NCBI GenBank assembly: GCA_963971285.1 | Contig: OZ020255.1 | Span: 3,720,001 to 3,784,000 of the forward strand | Source of the DNA: Astropecten irregularis | Lineage: Eukaryota; Echinodermata; Asteroidea; Paxillosida; Astropectinidae | Direction of reading: 5' to 3' | Length of the DNA stretch: 64,000 bases | Shown: positions 1 to 11,000 of the stretch, in pieces | Layout of the letters: each line of letters begins with the position of its first letter | Position numbering within the stretch: position 1 is the first letter of the stretch | Notes under the pieces: generated by a model | What the model was told of the DNA's origin: nothing | The model's input: the letters and a program-made list of their open reading frames with translations, nothing else | Databases searched by the model: none | Translations under genes and position numbers: made by a program

Positions 1-686
1 GTGTTACCGGAAGTTGAAGTTTGACTCAAAATAACTCTAAAACGGAAGGATTTGGGCACATAAAATGTATTTAGCTTAAAGATAGAGAAGGTCTTGCGCT
101 TTCATAAAATATAAACGATGACGTCATACGGGCTGTATAGCGCCCTCTATGGTGGATTAAAGATATACAGTGATTACGTAATCCAAAAGTAAACAACGGA
201 TATACGCCAAATTTGGTGAGTGTGAAGAACCAATGCACCTTGACATATGTGTGAAGTTTGAAATCTGTGACGTCATTTAACCGGAAGTTATGCATTTTTA
301 AAGGAAACATGATGTAATTATTCAAATACTGTTTATTCGGTAATTACATGACGTACATCGGTGCAAATTGCAAATTTTTAACATGGTACGCATTTGATGA
401 TTTCTGCAAATTTATTTTCAGTTGTTTGTGGTTAACTATAAACCGGAAGTTATCGTCCGGGCAATTTTACGTTATTTAAAGGTGACACCATTCCCTATAC
501 GCTATCAGTCGGTTTACATATAATACGAATACACTGAACTCAGCATGATCAGTATTTGCTCAGTCACACAGTTTAAGTGTATTTATATATGCCACACATG
601 CGTTCCAACAGACATTCTCATAACAGTTCCAGTACGAAATGAGACCCCGAACACCTAGTGGTTGTTCCCACAACCACAATGTCTAG
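1..686 (+). mobile_element. Helitron-like element, copy 1 (3' part)
   Basis: The 3' end shows a perfect 8-bp stem hairpin at 658-677 (GTGGTTGT/ACAACCAC), then AATGTCTAG at 678-686, followed by T. A hairpin a few bases before a terminal CTAG|T is the Helitron 3' signature. No coding capacity is seen, so it is non-autonomous. Its 5' part lies outside the window. The body is rich in TGACGTCA and CCGGAAGT. Confidence 0.6.
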
Positions 687-707
687 TTTTAATTTTTTTT
701 TTTTTTT

Positions 708-1658
708 TCTTCCCAAACTTGTCAGCAGGACTTCTTGGTGACAGGTACAAGATATTGAGTTGAAACTTGGTGGGAACTTTGGTCATGATGTCAAGTTGTA
801 TTTAGAAGATTGACGTCATGATGACGTCATCGGGTATCAAATTACACGTGTTTTTAGGAAAAAATTTTGTGCTTTATAACTTGAGAACCACATGACCTAC
901 GATTTTGATATTGACATATGTTACCCAACACAAGAATCTCAACAATTAATGTATGCAGTATTGTGTACAAATGACCTTCACTTCCGGTGTTACCGGAAGT
1001 TGAAGTTTCACTCAAAATAACTCAAAAACGGAATGATTTGGGCACATAAAACCGAGAGGGCTAAAAGATAGAGAAGTGCTTGGGCTTTCAGAAAATATAA
1101 ACGATGACGTCATACGGGCTGTATAGCGCCCTCTACGGTGGCTTAAAGATATACAGTGATTACGTAATCCGAAAGTAAACAACAGATTTCCGCCAAATTT
1201 GATGAGTGTAAAGCACTAGTGCACCTTGACATGTTTGTGAAGTTTGAAATTAGTAACGTCATTCAACCGGAAGTTATGCGTTCTTAAAGGGAAAATGATG
1301 TAATTATTCAAATACTGTTTACTCGTTAAGTACATGACGTACATCAGTGAAAATTGCAAAATATTTACATCGTACGCATTGAATAATTTCTGCAAATTTT
1401 CAGTTGTTTGTGATTACCTAACCGGAAGTTATCGTCCAGGCAAATATTACATATTTAAAGGTGACTCCATTTTCTATGTATACGCTATTTGTCAGTGTAT
1501 GAATACGGCAATCAGCATGATCAGTATCACGCAATATATTTACGCAGTATTTCAATATGCCATTGATTACATACGTTCCAACAAACATTCACATAATAGT
1601 TCCACTACGAAATGAAACCCCGAACACCTAGTGGTTGTTAACACAACCACATGTCTAG
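708..1658 (+). mobile_element. Helitron-like element, copy 2 (complete)
   Basis: Begins with TC just after a poly-T run and ends with hairpin 1631-1650 and CTAG 1655-1658. It follows copy 1 head to tail with about 20 bases of T-rich spacer. The tandem period is about 986-990 bases (the segment at 1 recurs at 987 and 1977). No open frame of note. Confidence 0.6.
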
Positions 1659-1671
1659 TTTTTTTTTTTTT

Positions 1672-2648
1672 TCTCCTTCAACCCAAACTTGTCAGCAGGA
1701 CTTCTTGGTGACAGGTGCAAGATATTGAGTTGAAACTTAGTGGGAACTTTGGTCATGATGTCAAGTTGTATTTAGAAGATTGACGTCATGATGACGTCAT
1801 CGACGTCATGATGACGTCATCGGGTATCAAATTACACGCGTTTTTAGGAAAAACTTTGGTGCTTTATAACTTGAGAACCACATGACCTACGATTTTGATA
1901 TTGACATATGTTACTCACCACATGATTTTGAATAATTAATATATTCAATGTTGTGTAAAAATGACCTTCACTTCCGGTGTTACCGGAAGTTGAACTTTGA
2001 CTCAAAATAACTCAAAATCAGAAAGGTTTTGGGCACATACAATTGCTTGGCAAAAAGATAGAGTAGGTCTTAAACTTTCAGAAAATATAAACGATGACGT
2101 CATACGGGCTGTATAGCGCCCTCTACGGTGGATTAAAGATATACAGTGATTACGTAATCCAAAAGTAAACAACAGATTTCCGCCAAATTTTGTGAGTTTA
2201 AAGGACTATTGCACCTTGACATATGTGTGAAGTTTGAAATCTGTGACGTCATTCAACCTGAAGTTAAAGGAAACATTATGTAATTATTCAAATACTGTTT
2301 ATTCAGTAATTACATGACGTACATCAGTGCAAATTGCAAATTGTTAACATTGTACGCATTCGATAGTTTCTGCAAATTTTCAGTTGTTTGTGATTAACTA
2401 AACGGAAGTTATCGTCCGGGCAATTGTACATTATTTGAAGGTGACACGATTTTCTATACGCTATCAGTCAGTGTACATGTACGTATACACTGTGCAATCA
2501 GCATGATCAGTACTTGCTCAGTCACACAGTTTAAGTGTATTTCAATAATTATGCCATACACGCGTTCCATCAAACATTCTCTTAACAGTTCCAGTACGAA
2601 ATGAGACCCCGAACACCTAGTGGTTGTTCCCACAACCACAATGTCTAG
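1672..2648 (+). mobile_element. Helitron-like element, copy 3 (complete)
   Basis: Same family: TC start after poly-T, hairpin 2620-2639, CTAG 2645-2648. Relative to copy 2 it carries an extra 20-base duplication of the GACGTCATGATGACGTCATC palindrome at about 1783-1822, and it lacks a short stretch near 2265. Confidence 0.6.
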
Positions 2649-2650
2649 TT

Positions 2651-3677
2651 TCTTCTTCTTCTTCTTCTTCTTCTTCTTTTTCTTGTCGTTTGAGTTACCA
2701 TAGACTTTTGTTCGCGGCACTTTGGTCATTTTTAAACAGCCGATTTTGACCAAACTTGGTTTGAAGGAAGTCCATATGGGGTAGTTGTTTCCCGAAACTT
2801 TTCATCATCGTGACGTCATCAGGTGTCATGTGACCAGCAATTTGAATTTAATAATCAAAATCTTTAAAAATCAACGGTTTGAGATATTAAGTTGATTCTT
2901 TCACCAAAAGTAATTGTTAGGCAGGGTCTTTCTTTGTGAAACATTGCTTGACCTCTGTGACCTCTACTTCCGGTCAAACAGGAAGTAGCTCCTCATTTAA
3001 AAGTGGTAAGAGCTAGGATCATGATTCTTTCACCAAAAGTGAATGTTAGGCAAGGTCTTCATTGTGACACATTACTTGACCTCTGTGACCTCTACTTCCG
3101 GTCAAACAGGAAGTAGCTCCTCATTTAAAAGTGGTAAGAGCTAGGATCATGATTATTTCACCAAAAGTGAATGTTAGGCAAGGTCTTTCTTTGTGATACA
3201 TTGCTTGACCTCTCTGACCTCTACTTCCGGTCAAACCGGATGAAGCTTCTCATTTAAAAGTGATAAGAGCTATGATCATAATTCTTTCACCAATAGACAA
3301 TGTTAGGCAAGGTCTTTCAATTGTGACACATTGCTTGACCTCTGTGACCTCTACTTCCGGTCAAACAGGAAGTAGCTTCTCATTTAAAAGTGGTAAGAGC
3401 TTTGATCATGATTCTTTCACCAATAGACAATGTTAGGCAAGGTCTTTCATTTTTGACACATTGCTTGACCTCTGTGACCTCTACTTCCGGTCAAACAGGA
3501 AGTAGCTCCTCATTTAAAAGTGGTAAGAGTTACGATCAAGATTCTTTCGCCAAAAGTCAATGTTAGGCAAGGTCTTTCTTTGTGACACATTGCTTGACAT
3601 AAGGTTATGACAATTTTTTCAATAACAGCGGATACGGAAAAGCCTTGTGTTCTGTTTTCAACAGACACAATCTCTAG
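2651..3677 (+). mobile_element. Helitron-like element, second family, with 130-bp minisatellite
   Basis: Starts in a (TTC)n run directly after the CTAG of copy 3 and ends with hairpin 3651-3665 (TCTGTT/AACAGA) and CTAG 3674-3677 followed by TTT. Internal repeats of about 130 bp at roughly 2,880-3,600 (GTTAGGCA landmarks at 2915, 3044, 3172, 3302, 3432, 3562) each carry ACTTCCGG and GAAGTAGC. An inverted relative lies at 20,401-21,300. Confidence 0.6.
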
Positions 3678-4290
3678 TTTAATTTTGGTTTCGTTATATA
3701 CCGTTTTTGTAATTTTGAAACCGGATGGCTGAAACCGGATGGCTAAATCCAAAGTGGTAGCCCGGAAATCCGTTTTTAATGCACAGCACTACTCAGTCTT
3801 GCAACTTAAGGTCTCGGTCTTATCTCAGACTTTACGGTCTTGACTTTAACACTGGTACACGTACATGTGTAAATTGTGAGTGCAGTGAGATCGACTAGCC
3901 GATCACAGAAATCGTAACTCACTGTGTCAGCACTATATTGACCAATTCAGTGGAAGCGTTGTATGAATGAAACCCTCTGTGTGTTATGACTTAGTTTTCC
4001 GGATTTTACAAAAATTGGCATGCATGTAGGCATCCATGAGTAATTAATTTATTTTAGAGGAATCCTTCCACCCATGTGGACGGTACGCAAATCCCTAAAA
4101 TATGGACATGTTCATGTTCTCGGCAACTTCTCGCACTAGCTTTTTGCAGGATTAAACCATACCTATAACAATCTCCCTTGATCACATCACATGAGTTCCA
4201 AGAAAATTTACAATGCTACAATAATAAATGTAATCATCAAATAACCGCATGGGAAAATGGCTGAATTTTAAATCATTGAAAAGTGAACAA
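3678..4290. other. No gene recognised
   Basis: Unique-looking AT-rich sequence with a short run of TCTCGGTCTT-type words near 3,810. No exon or element end was recognised. Confidence 0.5.
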
Positions 4291-4295
4291 AGAAA

Positions 4296-4460
4296 AATTT
4301 ACTGGAGCGGGATTTGAACCAGCAATCTCTGGAATACAGTACCTGCGTTCCACCAACTGAACTTTCCAGCCCTATGTTGGTGGTGTCCCTATTAGTCAAT
4401 TATCTTTGTTCGTTTGGCAGTCAGAGGCCATGAAACCATGCACATAACGCTCTTTCCAAA
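4296..4460 (-). mobile_element. tRNA-derived SINE, copy 1
   Basis: Read on the minus strand it has a Pol III B box GGTTCAAATCCCGC (about 4,306-4,319) and an A-box-like GTTCAGTTGGTGGAACGC, then a tail shared with the copies at 4,485 and 39,620 (GGTGGTGTCCCTATTAGTCA on the plus strand). Confidence 0.6.
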
Positions 4461-4484
4461 AGATCATTTTATTGATACGCGCAG

Positions 4485-4600
4485 GATATTGCCTTGAACC
4501 GGCGACCTCCTAAATACCGGACAGGCGCTCTACCAACTGAACTACCCAGCCCAATGTTGGTGGTGTCCCTAATAGGGTCATTCCATGTCAATTCAATGCG
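4485..4600 (-). mobile_element. tRNA-derived SINE, copy 2
   Basis: Same family and orientation as the neighbour just upstream: A box GTTCAGTTGGTAGAGCGCC, degraded B box GGTTCAAGGC. The tRNA part does not fold as an intact tRNA, so this is not a tRNA gene. Confidence 0.6.
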
Positions 4601-5160
4601 CTTTGGAACCCGACCGACTCGGATTTCAATGAAATTTGGTATGCTAGTTGGCCTCCATGAGAAACCCCCAAAACCGAAATTTTGTGTAATTTTGTCCATT
4701 ACTTTTTGACTAATAAGCACAATCTCCAGAAGTAAAGAACCTACAGAGAAAAAATTTACATCATTCTAAAGCTCTTATAATGGCCTTCATTTTGTAAAAT
4801 AAAACCAAAATTGGTTCATGTACGACCAAAAAAGTATGTTGAAATTTGACCTTTGACCTCGATTTAAAAAAATGCGTATTTTTCAAAATGCGTATTTTTT
4901 TTTTAATTTTAGCTTGACATGTAAGTAACATCTCCAGAAAAATTTGGAGTGAGCTCATATTCTTTTTGAAGTTAAGATAATTTAAACATCGGATTTCGAG
5001 GATAAGAGCTGTAAATATGCATTAACATACATGACATATATGTGATGCGATCTGGGAAAACCAGCCTATCAAAATATGAATGTTGACTAATATTAATGAT
5101 AACAAATTGTTGTACTACGGTCATAGTACGGAAGTCCTTCTACTACTGCCAGTACTGGTA
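4601..5160. other. No gene; probable unclassified interspersed repeat
   Basis: Begins with a TCATTCCATGTCAATTCAAT word that looks like repeat sequence, then AT-rich DNA with a direct repeat of AAATGCGTATTTTT near 4,870-4,900. No coding exon seen. Confidence 0.4.
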
Positions 5161-5164
5161 GTCG

Positions 5165-5290
5165 AAGCAGGTCAACTCGTATGCCAATCAACTCGTACAC
5201 CGTTTGGTCAACTCGTATACGCTGTCAACTCATACGCCGACCAACTTGTACGCTAACCAACTCGTACGCTGATCAACTCGTATGCCACTC
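5165..5290 (+). repeat. Degenerate CAACTCGTAC short tandem repeat
   Basis: Eight or so imperfect copies of (G/C)TCAACTCGTACGC(T/C) with 14-20 base spacing. The same word recurs at 26,233-26,266. Confidence 0.7.
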
Positions 5291-6102
5291 AAATAATTAA
5301 TTCATTTTTTTAATGCCCCATCAGGAGGAACTTCAGAGTGACTCAAACACTAAAGTCAATCAAATTGAATCAATCAAACTCATACAAATTGCATTTCCAA
5401 CACTACACTCACAGTTAACCTATTAAACTTAATGCTTGACTTGGCCTCCCTCTTGTGGTAAAAGGGGGCCACGCCCCTAAAAAGGAAGGTAGTAGGCATT
5501 GCCGGACACAAGAATGTGGGTTTTATACTTTTTAACAGATAAATATCGGTACGATTCCACCCAAACCTCCCCAAAGTGGTTGTATAATGTTATTACAGCT
5601 GTTGTAAAGATTCTGTCAATCAATGAAGTTGTCCTAGTTATGTGAAATATTCCCTTTATACTCTAAAGCTTTATTTCTCAAAATGAGGCGAACCGGTCTC
5701 CCGAACTTCATGGGAGCATAACTTGACTTGTGGACATCCTATAATTATAAACAAAGCAGTTTTGGAAAGAAGAAGACTTCCACATTAATTTGATGTACAT
5801 AACTAAAAACTGAAAAAAAAATCACCATGTGAGGGTTTTCCCAGATCACATCACATACTATACATATACTTATGTACAGGCATGGAGGTAGAACAACATT
5901 TCTGCCTCCATGGTACAGGTAATCCATGTATAGCAATGCATGTGCACAAATATGAAATATTTTGGCCTTTCTAGCAATTTTCAATTAAGCTTAACTACAA
6001 AACTGTACAAAAGCCCATCCTTAATCTTTTACATGTTGCTGCATTTTAAACTCTAGGCCCTATATCTTCCAGGAGGGGGGAGGCTAGTGTACCTGTCAGC
6101 CA
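5291..6102. other. No gene recognised
   Basis: AT-rich, without splice-bounded open frames I would trust. A CFAP221 upstream exon could be hidden here but none was recognised. Confidence 0.4.
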
Positions 6103-6220
6103 GGCTGTTTGTTTAACACACAGGATCCCAGATTTGGGGATCCATGTCATATGCAGAGTACGCTAAAATGGGATCCGGATCTGCTGGATTCGTGATCTTG
6201 TTCATTAAACAAACAGTGCC
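6103..6220. mobile_element. Small palindromic MITE (GGATCC type), copy 1
   Basis: Ends GGCTGTTTGTTTAA and, inverted, GGCACTGTTTGTTTAA; inside are GGATCCCAGATTTGGGGATC and a second GGGATCC. A relative lies at 30,509-30,629. Confidence 0.6.
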
Positions 6221-6316
6221 TAACCTAGTCATCTTCATTCCATCAGAGTTTTTGTTGCACCATTTCTTTTGCAGACATCTTGTATGTGTCTAGTCTCTGT
6301 AATACTTAAGTTTCCA

Positions 6317-6482
6317 CAATAGCACTCTGCACCTGTGCTAAAAATAGCACCGGATCTCAGACAAACATTGCAACCATGCAAGCGTGTGTGTGTGTGTGCG
6401 CGTGCATGTACACTACGTGTGTGAGACAATGTTTGTCTGACATCCGGGGATTTTGTGACGTCATTAGTGCGGAGCGCTATTG
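6317..6482. mobile_element. MITE with CAATAGC termini, copy 1
   Basis: Terminal inverted repeats CAATAGCACTCTGCAC and GTGCGGAGCGCTATTG; inside are AGACAAACATTG with its inverse CAATGTTTGTCT, a GT/GC microsatellite and TGACGTCA. Same family as 15,322-15,483 but in opposite orientation. Confidence 0.7.
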
Positions 6483-6684
6483 TTACTATTCTGAGAGTGC
6501 ATCACATAATGTGTAATCATGAATTGAAGCAAACTAGCAATTGTTCCTTCCAGCTGATAATGGTAAACTGTAAGCTGTAAATTCCTTCTTTTTGATCTTT
6601 TAAAAGATCAAAAATAAAAGAGAAAAGACTAATAAGAAATACTGTGGCTGTTTTTCACTGTTTTCTCAAAAGGGTGGGCACCGT

Positions 6685-7885
6685 ATGAGACTGAAACTTT
6701 CACAGATGACTGTAACTGTATCTTCCTTGACCTGTAAAGCTGCCAATTTTGCTCTCCGGAAAATAGGTCAAGTCCGCAAGTATCTTGATAAGGCATCCGC
6801 GGAGATACTTATCCATGCATTTGTCAGCTCTCGTTTGGACTCCTGCAATAGCATTTTGTACGGGTTACCAGACTATGAAATTGCTAAGTTACAGCGTGTA
6901 CAAAATACTGCTGCCAGGATGGTTGCTCGTGTCAGAAAGCATGAACATATCACACCCGTGCTGAATCAGCTGCATTGGCTGCCAGTACGGAAGCGTATAG
7001 TGTATAAAATCATATTGATCACATACAAGGCATTACATGGGCTTGCTCCGGATTATATTTCGGAGTTAATTTCAGAGCATAAACCCACACGCTCGCTTCG
7101 GTCCGGTAGCAAACATCTACTCACCCCAGTAAAGGCATCTACCATCTATGGTAGACGATCCTTCGAAGCTGCAGCTCCAGCACTATGGAACGATTTGCCC
7201 ATGCACTTGAAACTGTCTGACTCTGTCGAGTCGTTCAAGTCGTCATTGAAGACTTGCCTCTTTAAGTCATGATTTCCTTATAATTATTTATAATAAGTGG
7301 CTGGTTTGTGGCTTGATATTCTTGTATCCATGTTTTATGTAAATGGTCTCTCGTGTAGATAATTGTCATTTATATCAGTGACTTGTTATGGTTTTAACTT
7401 GTGTCATTCAGTGTCATGCATTTTATACCTTTTGTTTGTTTGTTTGTTTTACTGGGTTAACCTTGTCTGCTTGTTTAATTTTCTTATTTTGTCTCGTTCC
7501 ATCCTCCATGCATTATCATTATAATACTAGTGGGCTGTATTATATTGTACTTTTGACTTGATGTTCTTGTATCCATGTTTTATTTAATTGGTCTCTTGTG
7601 TAGTTATTTTAATGTCATTTATATCAGTGATTGTTTATGTTTTTAACTTGTGTCATTCAGTGTCTTGCATTTATACCTTTTGTATGTTTTATTGGGTTGA
7701 CTTTGTCTGGTAATTTAAATGGTTTTCCTTAATGTATTTTAGCAAGTGGTTTTCGAATCAGCGGGTCTGGTATTTTAGGTAATGTTTATTGATTAGTTTT
7801 AATTGTGTAAAGCACATTGAGAGATCAGTGATTTTTAATGCGCTATATAAATGTGGTTTTATTATTATTATTATTATTATTAATA
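6685..7885 (+). mobile_element. CR1/L2-like LINE, 3' end
   Basis: An open frame to TGA at 7,270-7,272 encodes the C-terminal reverse-transcriptase region and its conserved tail: RLDSCNSILYGLP, KLQRVQNTAARM, LHWLPVRKRI, YKALHGLAPDYI, then RSFEAAAPALWNDLP and FKSSLKTCLF. These are hallmarks of the CR1/L2 group. The 3' untranslated part contains a direct duplication (about 7,308-7,440 and 7,553-7,690) and ends with a GCGCTATATAAA stem and an (ATT)n tail at 7,857-7,885, the usual 3' tail of this group. The 5' part (endonuclease and RT core) is missing, as expected for 5'-truncated insertion. It lies in the CFAP221 intron before the exon at 7,999, so a role in the gene is unlikely. Confidence 0.85.
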
Positions 7886-7998
7886 TTGCCTGTGAATCTG
7901 CATTTCTGTGATTAATCCCACAGTATGATACTACCTTTTACTTGCTGAGAGTTTTCCCGAGTACTACATGTATCATGTTTATTTCATTTTTCTCACAG

Positions 7999-8086
7999 GC
8001 AAGTGCACCTTGGTAGAGATCAAATAACTGCCAATGGGCGAGAAGAAATCTTACAAAGTAGGAGAGAAGCAGTTAAGGAATATCAT
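7999..8086 (+). CDS. CFAP221: CFAP221 exon a (first in window)
   Basis: The acceptor TTCTCACAG precedes it and the donor is CAT|GTGAGT. The first base completes a split codon, probably Trp, as in the human WQVHLG. Then come 29 codons reading QVHLGRDQ and ending VKEYH. This is the region just before the RGDP motif of the family. Confidence 0.85.
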
Positions 8087-11000
8087 GTGAGTGTTAATTT
8101 TTCATTCTTATAATATACAATACTTAGATCTAGTTATAAAACCAACAAGTTGTATTCAACTGAAAATGATCTTATTAACATACTTCATGCTTGCTGACAT
8201 CTTGTTGCTGTTTTTACTGAGCTTGGCAGAAATGAGATTTCATATTCATTTATATGTTTTGGATCCCTGGCAATTTGTTTGCATTTGTGCAGTATGATTA
8301 AAAAATTGTCTCAGTAATTTCTTACATTGTCAACATACCTTACCAGTCACAAGTAATTCCAAGCCCTCTCATATTATGCATGAATGATGATCTAGTGTGT
8401 AATGTTGGCCCCCGCAAAATCCCTGCAGTGGTGCGGGGAGGTACATTGCCACGCAGCTGTGGCACGTTTACGTGGGCTTATAACTGAGGTGGAAATTAGT
8501 GATCACTTGTGTCCAAAAAAAAAAGCTTCTTGTCAACAGGTGTTTGTATGTACAGTCGAATCTCGTTAATACAAGGTCGCCGGAATTACCGCAAATGCTC
8601 GTATTAAGCAGGGCCTCGTATTATGTGGGATCCATATTTTGTCAACTGAAATGCACGTGTGTGCGGTACACGGCACATACAGCATGCACTATCCCTCAGG
8701 TAACCCATAATTATATACATGTAAAGTTCATGTTTACATTTTAGAAGTAATTGAGCTGTTTCGCATATGTTTTATAAAATGTACGAAACAAACATATGTA
8801 CACAATTGGCCTAGGACAGAGAAATAGTTTATCAGCGGTGACTTAATAGTCCTACATGTATATAAATATCTACCAGGAGCGCCGTCACTCGTCCATCAAT
8901 ACACGTATAGTACAGATACATACACACGGCCACGAGAAACACAGAAATGGCAGAGCTACTATAGGCCAGCGTGCATAGTATGTATGGTTGTGCCTATGGG
9001 CGGTGGAAACAGCAAATGAATCATTTTCTAGCTCGTCGTGCTATGTTTACATGTATACACTTGGCCCACTACTATGGATAGCCATATCAGCGGTCCAAAA
9101 AGTTCCAAAGCCCGTGTTTTGTGTTATGGTTTGACTCTAAATGGCAAAATTAATTATTTAAAAAAATCAATAAAAAATCAGGCGATGACGTCATCGTGAT
9201 GTCACTTCACAATAGGGATACTAATACTATTTCGTACCTACCCACCAAGTTTCATTACGATCGGATACGCTTATATGTGTTTCTTGGAAAAAATGGCAAA
9301 ATTAAATATTCAAAAATCAATAAAAAATCAGCCGATGACGTCATCGTGACGTCACTTCAGATTTAGGATACTAGTACCATTCCCTACCTACCCACCAAGT
9401 TTCATCACCATCGGATATTCCTGTATATATGAATAAGAAAATTTGCTTTTTGATGACGTCATCATGACGTCACAACTTTTTGGTATTTTGTGGCATGTGC
9501 CTATAGCCTAACAAACATTTTGCAGAAAGAATTTCGAAAAATACGATTTGTCGTTCATGAGATATTAAGAAAAGGTCCAAAAATTTAATAATTCGTATAA
9601 AATTGCACGATGACGTCATCAACACGTGACTGCAATTTTTGTCTTTAACACGTCCCCATATACTTACATACCAAGTATGAGTTGCATCGGACATGCAGTT
9701 CCGGAGATAAAGAGCCCTGAAATTTGCACTTTTATGATGACATTATGCATGTCATGGTGCACGTGATGACATCACGATGACGTACATACGCGGGGCACTA
9801 TTCGGAGTGGTGGTCTAACTATGTGCCAAGTATGAAGTTGATCGGAATTAAATATGTTAACGATATATTTTGTACCAGCTCCATCTTCGTATCTTGAAAA
9901 GTTCTACGTAAATCTGTGAGCATTTCTGTTACCAATCCTGTACCAATTCATTAATCTGATAAATACTTTGTCGAATGGACATGCTAATAATGTTATTTTA
10001 GAAAGCTTGACTTCTGCTGCACCGTACACGGTATAACTTTTTTCCAGTGCAGCTTGCAGTCAGAGAATTTAAAGCTTCTTAGATGCTGGGATTATTTTGA
10101 AATAATTCCAGCAGCTTGTTTCTCAGACAGTATAGCCGTGTTCGATGATGGTTAAATTTCAAAGGGATAAATCTTACAGTCATTCGCACTTGGACTTTTT
10201 GAATTGAGACTCTGGTTAAAGTAACAGTGAGGTTTCTTCATGTAACTTTAATCAATTAGGAATAAAAACCACACATTACTAATCATCAAGAAGTTGTGAA
10301 CAAGGCATTTATTCTTTGTCCCTGACAGCTTGCTAGCGTTTCACTCTTGTTATCGTCCACCTTCATCCCTCTGTACTTTCCCTTAAAGGGTTCTCCCCAC
10401 GTACAAACTTGTGTATCGGGGCCGATACGCGAAAATAATTGCCGATACGCAAAAATATCTGCCGATACTCACTTTTTCAACCCCGATACGCTCAATATGT
10501 TTTTAACAAGGACCTGTATTTATTCCACGATCTTGAATTATGTGTATTTTTCCACTTGCAATGCGCTGGTATCTGAACAACAGCATATTATTTCGGGTGT
10601 TTGAAGCCCGAAAGATCGATGGAAACTTCGGCCGACAACCATTGGCACACGTACGTTCATTCCTCGTGCACCGTGTGATCGGTGGCGCATGGCGCGGCAT
10701 GATCGGTACGGTGTACTGTGCATGTGTGGTAGCACGGTGCGTGATTGTATTCTAGCGTAGGCCAGTTCGCAATTCGGCAGGAGTAAACTTGTTACAAAGC
10801 TACCACCGCTTCGCAGCAAACACGATCGACTCTATGTGCGAACAGTATTGGCCCTTGTGCTCGCTATGCACAAGGCTGCTGGTAATTTGATGTCCTATAT
10901 AGTCGTAAAAACATCATGGCCTACTTTTTCCAAGATTTTATTTGAAAAGAAGTCCTGGATTTTGCGTTCTCAATGGCAGTGCGTTTTGTATAAAAATTTG

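Noticed and set aside
2454-2753. Lys-rich minus-strand open frame
   Set aside because: It reads the (TTC)n run at the start of a Helitron-like element.
4306-4590. tRNA genes on the minus strand
   Set aside because: A and B boxes are present, but acceptor and anticodon stems do not form, and the sequence continues into a shared SINE tail.
6685-7272. Host gene of 195 codons
   Set aside because: RT C-terminal motifs and a CR1/L2 tail show it is a LINE end.
1-7998. Upstream CFAP221 exons
   Set aside because: Looked for the segment that precedes WQVHLG and the Ig-like domains; nothing with proper splice sites was recognised, so they are presumed to lie outside the window.
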